Source: Fimbriiglobus sp043785105 (lineage in GTDB: Bacteria > Planctomycetota > Planctomycetia > Gemmatales > Gemmataceae). Taken from it: a DNA stretch of 64,000 nt. The translations under genes and the position numbers were made by a program. The number at the start of each line of letters is the position of its first letter. Positions within the stretch are counted from its first letter, which is position 1. Below, in pieces: positions 17,506 through 25,056 of this stretch. The notes beneath the pieces are model-generated. The model saw only the letters and a list, made by a program, of their open reading frames with translations, was not told the DNA's origin and made no database searches. The stretch is taken from positions 7,330-71,329 of the forward strand of contig JAYVXO010000214.1 in assembly GCA_043785105.1 (NCBI GenBank). The letters are read 5' to 3'.

Positions 17506-18003
17506 CTAAATGAGAAGTGCGTGCGTCAGGAGGTAGACAGGCAAGAATTGTGTCGAAATCGGCAGCATGTAATACCGCAGACTGTCTCGCTTGGGCAGCC
17601 GCTCCAGTGAAGTTGCGCCTAGACAGGGTGCGACCGCGGTATCATCGCTGGCCTGGCTGTGGTGATCAATGTTCGCCCTCAGCCAGTCGCCGGCACCTTG
17701 CAAGAGATGGATGACCGGGTCATCCTGACCGGAATCGGTCGAGTGGTTCGTCGGAACCGACGCGATCCCTGTTCGCGATGGAGTTTCTGTACTGCTACCG
17801 CTCGAAACCGTAGTAGACTGCCGGGCGCGCTGACACCCACAACCAGACTGTTCGGCCAGTGTGGGCATGAGCGAATTCAGGTGAACGTGCGGCGTGTTCT
17901 CCACACCCGCCCGACCACACCCGCCGACACAACGGATCGCACTTGCCCATTGGGTGAGCAGGATTATAGGCAACAGGAAATAAGCAATAACGCAACGAGA
18001 CAT
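17506..18003 (-). CDS. Small secreted Cys/His-containing protein, first gene of the efflux operon
   Basis: 165 residues. A signal peptide (CVIAYFLLPIILLTQWASA) precedes CVGGCGRAG, HVHLN, CGCQRA and NIDHHSQASDD. The end, FLPVYLLTHALLI, resembles PPLYLSHCSLVI of the other small protein behind czcC, and both contain a DHHS motif. I read them as diverged paralogues flanking czcC. Its position about 150 bases upstream of czcC suggests it is the leader gene of the operon. Metal sensing or binding in the periplasm is a guess. Confidence 0.55.
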   Translation of the reverse strand: MSRCVIAYFLLPIILLTQWASAIRCVGGCGRAGVENTPHVHLNSLMPTLAEQSGCGCQRARQSTTVSSGSSTETPSRTGIASVPTNHSTDSGQDDPVIHLLQGAGDWLRANIDHHSQASDDTAVAPCLGATSLERLPKRDSLRYYMLPISTQFLPVYLLTHALLI

Positions 18004-18118
18004 AACAAACTCATCGGCAGAATGGCCCGCCGACTCAACTCAATTACTGATATTGCCGAATTCATCGGCAAGGCCGACGTAGTTGCCGAGACAAACTTCC
18101 CGGAAAGTCGCTGTTGAA

Positions 18119-18739
18119 TCAAGTCTGACCCTCAAACGGCTTCACCGGCCGCCGCTTGAACCAGATGCACTCCTTCGGCACCAGGGACAGGCCGGCGGCC
18201 TTGCGGCGACGATTGACCGCCCGGAGCAGGTGGAATTCCTGCTGCCGGACGAGGTAATACGGCTCGTACGGCAACTCGTAGAACGCCTTCGCCAGCGCCT
18301 CGACCCCCCGCCGGGTGGCGTGGTCCTCGAACCAAGCCTTGAGTTCCCGGTACCGCGGCAGGTCGATCCGCACCTGGACGTGCCCCCCGCGGAACCCGAC
18401 CGCATAGCCGCCATACTTGATCGACCGCCGCCGCACGTCCCGGACGTTCGCCCCCTCCGCCTCGAAGAACGGGTGCTCCCCGTGCGTGGCGAGCAGCACG
18501 AAGAACCGCCCGCGTCGCAGGTATTGCAGGTTGGCCCGGCCGGCCTGCTTGCGTCTCGCTCGCGCCCATTGCGAAATGCCGATCCCGTACCGTTCGATGA
18601 GCTTTTCATCGACCCGTTTCGGGTCTTTCGACTCGGGGATTTCCCCGCTCACGTAGAACAAATATCCCCGCGACACGTAAGCCACCGCAAGCTGTTGAAT
18701 GAACCCCTCGACCGACACCGCTTCGCACCGATACTGCAT
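18119..18739 (-). CDS. Conserved-looking 206-residue protein behind a structured RNA block
   Basis: Starts at the ATG after GGGGGA (MQYRCEAVSVEGFIQQL). Mixed alpha/beta, basic (many Arg), with no signal peptide and no membrane segment. Landmarks: YLFYVSGEIPESKDPKRVDEKL, ERYGIGISQWARARRKQAG, RFFVLLATHGEHPFFEAEG, GGYAVGFRGGHVQVRI and a basic C-terminus WFKRRPVKP. From memory only, proteins of this type occur in several copies in Gemmata-like genomes, which would fit a mobile or RNA-associated element; I could not verify this. HEHP and the paired His/Glu might form a metal site. No RuvC, HNH, reverse transcriptase or LAGLIDADG motif was seen. A role in binding or mobilising the preceding RNA is speculation. 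Confidence 0.65.
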   Translation of the reverse strand: MQYRCEAVSVEGFIQQLAVAYVSRGYLFYVSGEIPESKDPKRVDEKLIERYGIGISQWARARRKQAGRANLQYLRRGRFFVLLATHGEHPFFEAEGANVRDVRRRSIKYGGYAVGFRGGHVQVRIDLPRYRELKAWFEDHATRRGVEALAKAFYELPYEPYYLVRQQEFHLLRAVNRRRKAAGLSLVPKECIWFKRRPVKPFEGQT

Positions 18740-19378
18740 GTTCCCCCGGCGGATACTCTCGCCCTCCAAGACGGGGTGTGTTTGCGGCACACACCCCACA
18801 AGCCGTTCGTAACCCTGGCGGCGACGCTTCCTGCTCCGCCTGGCACGCTGCTTCCTCGACGCCAGCCCGGCTCCGCCGTGCTGTATTCAAGGAGTTGCAA
18901 CGTCCCATTTCGTAGGAGTAGCGGCGCACGAACCTGAACCCCGCCCGAGGCAAGACTCGGGCGTACGCCGTCGATTCGTCGCCTGGACGACCGCTCACCC
19001 AAGAGCGTTCGCCCAGACCGCCGTTCCTCCCCCCAGGGAAACCGCGAGCCAGTCCGAGGACTTGCCCGCGGAACGCACACCATCGGCTTCACAGCCCGTC
19101 GGCCCCTTCGTCGAAGGTTTCGTTCGGCACCACCCGGAACGAACAAACCGCCCCGCCACTGCCTTGCAGCGGGTTGGCCCGGCTCCCGCCGGCTCCTACT
19201 CAGGCCACACTCCCACCCGACCGCATTTCGACCACCCGCGCACCACGCGCGGGCACCGGAGCGCGACTCCGGCCGCGGTCGGGCTTCCCAGATTCGTCGT
19301 GGACTCCGCCCGACCCGTCACGTCGGTAGTGGGTTGCCCCACGGGCCGACCATCGCACGTCCGCCCCTCCCGGCTGAA
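18740..19378 (-). ncRNA. Candidate large structured RNA (about 640 nt) upstream of the 206-residue ORF
   Basis: There is no credible coding frame here, but many independent perfect hairpins are present: a three-way junction closed by CCCGACCGC/GCGGTCGGG (19216-19224 with 19275-19283) enclosing CCCGCGC/GCGCGGG (19235-19253) and CCGGAG/CTCCGG (19256-19272); GTGGG/CCCAC with a GCAA loop on the minus strand (19329-19342) inside GTCGG/CCGAC; CGGCT/AGCCG with a GTGA loop (19084-19098); CGCCCGAG/CTCGGGCG (18942-18963); and GGGGTGTGT/ACACACCCC just before the ORF (18773-18797). Two GNRA loops on the minus strand suggest that strand is the RNA. The class is unknown; chance pairing in GC-rich DNA is the main alternative. 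Confidence 0.45.
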
Positions 19379-21562
19379 TCACCGCCCGATAGCCGCAGGT
19401 TCGGTTTGTCCCGACTCTTCCCGCAGCATCCCTTCAAGCAGGGTAACGATCTTGGCCCACTCGTCTGTAATCAACTTCTTGACCAACTCGTGAGCGTCTC
19501 GGTAGCTCGACTGGAACTGCTCCTCCGTCTTCTCGAGGATGCGAGCCTTGTACCCCTTGCCCTTCCCCCACTCGCCGTCGCACTGCTTCCAGAAGGCGAA
19601 GTCCTTCCGCAGTTCCGACTCGAACGCCTCCCGCCCGCCGACCTGAGCCGTCCGGTACGCCGTCTCGGCAGCGGCGGCGAGGCTGTCGATCACCCGTTCG
19701 AGGAACTCTTGAGCCGGGGCATACTCGTCACCGTCCATCAGGTTCTTCACGATGTCCGCGAACTTGCCGATTTTGGCCCCGATCTGCTTCACGGCCAGAC
19801 GGCGTGCTCCGACCGCGAGATGGTGGTAATAGTCGAGGTCTTGCCACTCGCCGGACCGGCGGACGGACGCCCGGATGGTGCCGGCGTGGCGGGTGCCGTC
19901 GATGGCGGCGACGAGGGGCTTTTCGACCGGCGTCTCCTCCACATCCATCACGCGGTTCTTCCCGATCCAGGTGGTCAGGTGCCGCCCGACATCTTGGAAC
20001 ACCGACCGGATTTCCTCGTTCTCCCGGTTCTTGATGAGCCAGTCCACCTCCTCCGACAACTTCGCAATCCGGTCGCAGTACATCCGGCGGAATCGCTTCA
20101 GGGTGGCGATCAACTGCTGGCGAATCGGTTCTGGCTCGCCGCTTTCCCTGGCGTTGAAGAACAGGATCGACACGTCCCCGATCCCACGTTGCCGGAGTTG
20201 CATTTCGACCTGTTCCCGCTTCCGGTCGTATCCCTCCTCGTCGCTCTCCACCGGCTGGCCATCGTCTTTCATCACCGCCGCCGCCTCATCGCTGCGTGGG
20301 AGGACCAGAATCACCGTCTTCGGCTCGAAGTCTCGAACGCCGGCTTCCCTCGCCCGAAGGAGCAGGTTTTCGAGCGGAACCTCCGGTGCGTTGTTGAACG
20401 AGGAGCAGAGCACCACGACCGTCTTGCGGTCATCGAAGTGGCATTCCAAATCCTGGCGGGCAACGATCTCACTGTCGATGCCCTTTGTGTCCACGACCCG
20501 CAACGGGAACTGCTCGCTCCCGATCACCGGGTCGGGGACAACGACTTCGATCTTCTGGGGCAGCGTGAACTCCGGATGCTTGCCGTTGTTCACATCGGAG
20601 TAAATCTCTTGCAGCCACTTCTGTGGCGACTTCTGCGTGCCTTCTGGATACCAGGCGTCACGCTTGGTGCGGCTGAACAGGTCCATCCGGGTGAGGATTT
20701 GAACAGCGAGGTCGCTGGCCTTCGGGTGCTGGAGTGCGAGTTCCTTCGCCCGGTCGTACTTCACTTTTTTCCCGCCCTCGTCCCGCTCCCCCCGAGGCAA
20801 GTCCGCCATGTTGCGGATCGCCCGTTCGAGTTCGGTCGAGGTGCCAGCCGTCTCACCATCGCCGGGTTCTGGTTTGAGAGGGGCGTCCACACGGATGACG
20901 TTCACGAGGTACTCGGCGTACTCCTCCACATCCCGCCGAATCGACTCGTCCGTGCGGGGGACGATGCGGATGCCGAACTGCGGCCCGCGGGAGATGTGGA
21001 CCTCGCAGACCGTGGTGCGGCCACCACTCGCGGTGAGCACGCTCTGACGGTCGAGTTTGACCTCGCCGGGAACGGTCAGCCCGGTCAGCCGGCAGATGGC
21101 CGTCGTCTTGCCGACGCCGACGCTGCCGATGAAGGCGAGCTGGTGCTCCCGCCCGTAGAGGAAGTCGGCGTACCGGAAGAGTTCCTTCTCGTACAAGTCG
21201 ATCTGGCGGATGAAGACGCTGTTGATCGTGGGGTCTTCACGCAGATCGCGGAGCCGCTTGATGGCAGCGTTGGCTTCCCACAACGACTTCCGGTCCGGGT
21301 GGTCGAATGGCGGTCGCTCCAGCACCCACCCCTGGCGAATGTACTCCCGCAGGTCCGCAGCCGCAGGAGTCCCGATGGCCTCCAGGATGGCCTCCCGTTC
21401 GGCGTCATTGATTGACGATTCTCCGGCCTCGATCCGAGAGACAGTAGCCGGGCTGAGAGTGATCTTGCTGGCTAACTCGGCCTGGGTCAGACCAGCGTCC
21501 TTCCGCACGATTCCGATGAAGTGCCCGAGGGAGAAGTCAGCTTCGTTCTTGGTGATCGCCAT
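19379..21562 (-). CDS. XRE-type HTH fused to a large P-loop GTPase-like protein
   Basis: 727 residues. Residues ~15-66 form a Cro/C1-type helix-turn-helix (AGLTQAELASKITLSPATVSRIEAG). A linker leads to a P-loop, GSVGVGKTT (146-154), a G2-like TASGGRTTV near residue 180, and a switch-II DTKG at 358-361. The G4 base-specificity motif is not canonical (VLPRSDE in place of NKxD). Later segments are long and helical, rich in Glu/Lys, ending QTEPAAIGR. This is a dynamin/GIMAP-like layout rather than a small Ras-like one. Cytoplasmic. The fused HTH suggests autoregulation, and a pair of inverted repeats lies in its promoter. Inference: a regulated stress or anti-phage GTPase. It lies 5' of the structured RNA on the same strand. 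Confidence 0.75.
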   Translation of the reverse strand: MAITKNEADFSLGHFIGIVRKDAGLTQAELASKITLSPATVSRIEAGESSINDAEREAILEAIGTPAAADLREYIRQGWVLERPPFDHPDRKSLWEANAAIKRLRDLREDPTINSVFIRQIDLYEKELFRYADFLYGREHQLAFIGSVGVGKTTAICRLTGLTVPGEVKLDRQSVLTASGGRTTVCEVHISRGPQFGIRIVPRTDESIRRDVEEYAEYLVNVIRVDAPLKPEPGDGETAGTSTELERAIRNMADLPRGERDEGGKKVKYDRAKELALQHPKASDLAVQILTRMDLFSRTKRDAWYPEGTQKSPQKWLQEIYSDVNNGKHPEFTLPQKIEVVVPDPVIGSEQFPLRVVDTKGIDSEIVARQDLECHFDDRKTVVVLCSSFNNAPEVPLENLLLRAREAGVRDFEPKTVILVLPRSDEAAAVMKDDGQPVESDEEGYDRKREQVEMQLRQRGIGDVSILFFNARESGEPEPIRQQLIATLKRFRRMYCDRIAKLSEEVDWLIKNRENEEIRSVFQDVGRHLTTWIGKNRVMDVEETPVEKPLVAAIDGTRHAGTIRASVRRSGEWQDLDYYHHLAVGARRLAVKQIGAKIGKFADIVKNLMDGDEYAPAQEFLERVIDSLAAAAETAYRTAQVGGREAFESELRKDFAFWKQCDGEWGKGKGYKARILEKTEEQFQSSYRDAHELVKKLITDEWAKIVTLLEGMLREESGQTEPAAIGR

Positions 21563-21573
21563 GTGTTCTCCAG

Positions 21574-21625
21574 GAATGCGTTCTCGTAACTAGTGAATAT
21601 AATCATCAGTTTACTGAACGCATTC
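21574..21625 (-). promoter_or_regulatory. Candidate operator pair for the XRE-GTPase
   Basis: GAATGCGTTC (21574-21583) and GAACGCATTC (21616-21625) form a perfect 10-bp inverted repeat 32 bases apart, and each half is itself nearly palindromic (GAAyGCrTTC). They lie in an unusually AT-rich gap 12-63 bases upstream of the HTH-GTPase start, where its promoter must be. That is the expected layout for autorepression by an XRE protein. Confidence 0.55.
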
Positions 21626-21688
21626 ACGATGTACAAGAGTGAAATCTTGGTTTCGAGTAATTTCCCATAAGGTACTGTTAATTAACAA

Positions 21689-22282
21689 TTTGCCGACTGC
21701 GACTCGCAGAACTCGTCGTCGGAGTGGATCGCCGAGGCGGTGCCCGGCGTCCGCGTCGTCCGCTACGCCACCGCAGACGCCATCCTCGACGGCCTGCCGG
21801 CCCTGACCAAGGAGGCCGATTACGTCGTGTGCGACGGACCGGGCAGTCAGACCGATACGAGCCGGGCGCTCCTCATGTGGGCCGACCTGGCCGTCGTCCC
21901 GTGCAAGGCGTCGATGTTCGAGGCGCGGGCACTCGCCAAGAACACTGCGTTCGTCCGACAGGCCCAGGCCATCCGCAAGGGGGCACCCCAGGCCGTCGCC
22001 GTGCTGTCGATGGTCGGCAAGGACTTCCGTCTGACCCGCGACATGCGGCAGGCGGCGGAGACGCTCAAGTTGACGCTGGCGGCCACGCCGATCACGCTCC
22101 GCCAGGTGTACGCCGACGCGCCGGGGCAATCGTCACTCGTCTGGCGGATGGGAACGCGGGAGCGGGAAGCGGCCCGCGAGATCGGCGCGTAGTTCCGCGA
22201 ACTGCTCCCGGAAGCGGTCGATGCGGACCTCGTCGGCTTGACCTGCGGGAAGACCGATCGGACGGCGAATCGCAACCGGTAA
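21689..22282 (+). pseudogene. ParA-family ATPase remnant, 5'-truncated and with an in-frame stop
   Basis: Homology begins abruptly at FADCDSQNSSSEWI, the segment that normally follows the P-loop strand of ParA. The N-terminal KGGxGKT motif is missing, and a TAA lies just upstream in the same frame. The middle (YVVCDGPGSQTDTSRALLMWADLAVVPCKAS) matches the ParA switch region and downstream strand. After EIGA a TAG at 22190 interrupts, yet the frame continues sensibly (FRELLPEAVDADLVGL) to a TAA at 22280. Two independent lesions make it non-functional. The truncation point coincides with the AT-rich promoter of the XRE-GTPase, suggesting that insertion removed the 5' half. Confidence 0.75.
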
Positions 22283-22291
22283 CGGAGGATT

Positions 22292-22705
22292 ATGGGCGAG
22301 AGACGATCACTGGTGGCCGGCGTCGAAGCCGCCCCGAACGGGGTAGACCCACACTTGATGCGGGCGTTCATCACCCAAGACCCGCCGGACGCGGGACGGG
22401 CAGTGCCGCAACCGGCGGACGATTCCATCCCACCGGGCGACGCAAACCCGTCGCCCGACGAACGTGCGAATTCGCCAATTCTCCATCGCCAGTCGAAGAC
22501 CGTCCCATTCAAGCGGCCGAAAGCGTCGTCGCTCCACGCCGCCCTTCTCGTGCCGGTCACGGTGCGACTCAAGCCCGAACTCGCCGACGCCCTCAAGCGG
22601 GCGTCGCTCCAGCGTCAACTGAACGGGATCGAGACTTACACCCAGCAAGACATCGTCGAGGAAGCCCTGACGCCGTGGCTCAGGAGTGAGGGACTTCTGG
22701 AATAG
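22292..22705 (+). CDS. ParB-like partner with C-terminal ribbon-helix-helix
   Basis: 137 residues, ATG preceded by GGAGG. The first 85 residues are low-complexity and Pro/Asp-rich, typical of disordered linkers. The last 50 (VPVTVRLKPELADALKRAS...TQQDIVEEALTPWL) have the beta-helix-helix pattern of RHH DNA-binding proteins. It sits directly behind the ParA remnant, which is the usual place for a centromere-binding partner in plasmid partition loci. With ParA broken it is probably a leftover, although it may still act as a repressor. Confidence 0.65.
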   Translation: MGERRSLVAGVEAAPNGVDPHLMRAFITQDPPDAGRAVPQPADDSIPPGDANPSPDERANSPILHRQSKTVPFKRPKASSLHAALLVPVTVRLKPELADALKRASLQRQLNGIETYTQQDIVEEALTPWLRSEGLLE

Positions 22706-23274
22706 CCCGAGGATTCCCGCGTTCGCCCCGGAACGGTTTTTTCGGAAGTGTTCGCACCTACGGAACGAAAGACACGGATCGTTTCGTCCCGGCCCAATTC
22801 CGTCCGCCGAGAGACGGCCCACCGGTGCCCGCCGTCGGCAGCCCATTCGCCGCCGCGTTACTGTCGGCCGGACACAATCCCATCACCCACTCAACGATGA
22901 CGGCCTCCGGCCGCCGGTTCGCCCGGCCGAGTCCGTCTCGTCCGCGAAGTATCCATTCGCCCCTCTCGAAGACCGCCCGAGTGACGCCCTCCGGCCGGGC
23001 CGTCCTGCGGCATCCCCGCCTGTCCGCTCCGCGGAGCCGCCTCAAGCTCCAGTCGCTCCGCTCCTTCTCCAGCTTGACCCGCCTCCGCTCCGCCCACCCA
23101 ACCCCACCGGCCTCCGGGCGGCTCCGGCGGTCCTCGGCGACGACTCGTTCCGGGCGGAGGGGCGGTTCGCCCGTTGGGACTCATGAACCGCCCCTCCTCC
23201 CGGAACGATGTCTGGGGGTGGGGTCATTGAACCGGTCCCGGGCCGACGCCTGGGGCCACGACACACGGAGGCAC
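22706..23274. other. Non-coding GC-rich spacer with hairpin
   Basis: No convincing gene. Open frames across it are Arg/Pro-rich and look like shadows of GC bias. A 23-bp inverted repeat with a single mismatch (arms 23146-23168 and 23185-23207) lies just upstream of the next gene and could be a terminator, an operator or a cruciform. Confidence 0.4.
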
Positions 23275-23868
23275 ATGACACGCGACGAAAAACCCACCTA
23301 CAACGGCTGGTCCAACTACGAAACCTGGGCCGTGAATCTTTGGCTCTCCAACGAAGAGGGCAGCTACCGCTACTGGACGGACCGCACCCGCGAACTCATC
23401 GCCGAGTGCGCGGACGGGGACGCCGACCGCTTGGCGCTGTCGCGGCTCGCTCGGGAATTGGAGGAGTCGGTCAGCGAGGAGTGCGCGATCCCGAAGGCGA
23501 ACCTGGCCGCCGACCTCATGACCGCCGCCCTCGGCGAGGTCGATTGGTGTGAGGTCGCCCGCTCCTGGATCGACGACGAAACCCCACCCGCCCCGAAACT
23601 CTCGCCGCTCTTCCCGCTCGGCGTTCTCGTCGCCACGCCGGGGGCGCTCGCCGAACTGGCGGACGTGGACCGCCGTGACGCTCTCGCACGGCACGCCCGC
23701 GGCGACTGGGGCGACACCGGCCCCGAGGACCGGGCCGAAAACGATCTGGCCTTGAAGGACGGCTCCCGCCTCCTCTCGGTCTATCACACGCCCGAGGGGG
23801 TGACGTTCTGGGTCATCACCGAGGCCGACCGCAGCAGCACCACGGTCCTCTTGCCGGTCGAATATTGA
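23275..23868 (+). CDS. Plasmid-type protein: N-terminal NGWSNYETW domain fused to a C-terminal conserved domain
   Basis: 197 residues. GGAGG lies 4 bases before the ATG. The N-terminus, NGWSNYETWAVNLWLSNEEGSYRYW, is the signature of a small DUF7249-like family common on plasmids and phages. The second half (LVATPGALAEL...LARHARGDWGD...NDLALKDGSRLLSVY...VITEADRSSTTVLLPVEY) matches a widespread small plasmid/ICE protein that normally stands alone. The joining of the two is seen directly. No enzymatic motif. Its presence supports a plasmid-derived island. Confidence 0.75.
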   Translation: MTRDEKPTYNGWSNYETWAVNLWLSNEEGSYRYWTDRTRELIAECADGDADRLALSRLARELEESVSEECAIPKANLAADLMTAALGEVDWCEVARSWIDDETPPAPKLSPLFPLGVLVATPGALAELADVDRRDALARHARGDWGDTGPEDRAENDLALKDGSRLLSVYHTPEGVTFWVITEADRSSTTVLLPVEY

Positions 23869-24037
23869 CCGGCCACCCGAACCCGGCGACCGCGAGGAGT
23901 CGCCGGGATGCTCTCGGAGGCGAGACCCTTCCGCACCCTCGGCCACAACAGGATACGGGGTGAAGGGACCGTCCTGGGTGTCTCGACACCGCTTCGAGCC
24001 GATCCCAAACACGACGGGTGAAGGAAAAAATATCGAC

Positions 24038-24057
24038 GCGGCCCCTGACGGGGCCGC
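24038..24057 (+). terminator. Hairpin after the plasmid-type gene
   Basis: Perfect 8-bp GCGGCCCC/GGGGCCGC stem with a TGAC loop, about 170 bases after the stop. An A-run precedes it and no T-run follows. The rest of the 23869-24197 gap holds only GC-rich low-complexity sequence, with no gene that I can support. Confidence 0.45.
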
Positions 24058-24197
24058 ATTCCCTCCCGGTCGCTCGGAGGGCACACTCGGGGCGTCGGAC
24101 AGCGGCGGGCGGGAGCTTGCGGGCGGCGGGCGGGTGTGTCAGAAAGGGACAGGGGGAACCGGAGGCCGATCCGATTCCACCTGTCGTTTGGGGTCTG

Positions 24198-24554
24198 TTA
24201 CATGCGGGCCACGCTTAGGAAACTCCTAACCGTGTCGATCAGCAACTCGATGCCGGACAGCAGCAAGAAGCCGATCGCCACGTGCATCAGGTCCCGGCCT
24301 TCGGGCCATCCCTTCGGGATGGCCCGGAGCCGGAGCGGGGGCTTCGGGTTCATGAGCACCTCGGCCATGTGCTCACCGCTGTGAGATTCCCCCGTAAAGA
24401 GCGCGATCGCGTCCGGCAGCTTCTTGTCCGTCAGGGTGTAAAGCCTGCCGTCCGTCGCCTGGATGGCGAGGGAATGAATCCGCCGGGTTATGACCCGCCC
24501 GTTCTCGTAGTGCGTCACCTTGCAATGCCACTTGTTGTCGGCTTGTAGGGCCAT
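24198..24554 (-). CDS. Small hypothetical protein with C-terminal hydrophobic segment
   Basis: 118 residues with a good GGAG before the ATG. The N-terminal 60 residues are a beta-rich, basic domain (KWHCKVTHYENGRVITRRIHSLAI). A Pro/Leu segment (NPKPPLRLRAIPKGWPEG) follows, and the C-terminus contains VAIGFLLLSGIELLIDTVRSFLS, which may be a membrane helix or an amphipathic helix. No family recognised. It stands alone on the minus strand between the plasmid-type gene and the transfer-like genes. Confidence 0.5.
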   Translation of the reverse strand: MALQADNKWHCKVTHYENGRVITRRIHSLAIQATDGRLYTLTDKKLPDAIALFTGESHSGEHMAEVLMNPKPPLRLRAIPKGWPEGRDLMHVAIGFLLLSGIELLIDTVRSFLSVARM

Positions 24555-25056
24555 CGTCTCTCTCCTTCAAACACCGGCTTGCAGCCGGGTGTGGTTCCGA
24601 ATCCGGCGTCGTGCCGAAGTCGATCTCAGCGGTCTTGCGGACCGTTCAAATCGGGACCACGCGACGGCGACACCACGAGAAAAGCAAGAGACCCGCCCGG
24701 GGTCTCTTGCGACGCAAAAAGCTCGAACGACGTTTTCAACGGACTCGTTCTTGCCACCCCGGGTACCGAGAAACACGTTCCGGTTCGGGGTGCGCTCGCG
24801 CCTATCGCCTTGGGTTGCACTTCCAGGCGGCGGGAAGGATCAAAGGGTGTAAAACCTCAGCCACCGATTGTTTTTTGAAATTTCCGGGTGGGGGGGAAAT
24901 TGGGAAAGCGCTGGCGGGGTCGCACGCACCTCGTTCTCGTTCGACCCGCGGGTGTACTGGGTGGTCGGCTCGGGGATTCGTCCCCGACACGTCCCAGAAT
25001 ACGCGACCCCGCCGGGCGGCGGGGTAGAAGCTGGGGCGATTCTCGGACGGGCCGGG
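24555..25056. other. Non-coding region upstream of the small hypothetical gene
   Basis: No gene is supported here. A short hairpin (ACACCGGCT/AGCCGGGTGT, 24570-24593) sits just before the small gene. A T/G-rich tract with a run of seven to eight G (24890-24900) follows. The promoter of the 118-residue gene must lie in the right half of its upstream DNA, but no strong -35/-10 was found. Confidence 0.35.

Noticed and set aside
18740..19378. Group II intron with internal ORF
   Set aside because: A GTGCG-like start and GNRA loops are present, but no domain V hairpin follows the ORF and the protein is not a reverse transcriptase.
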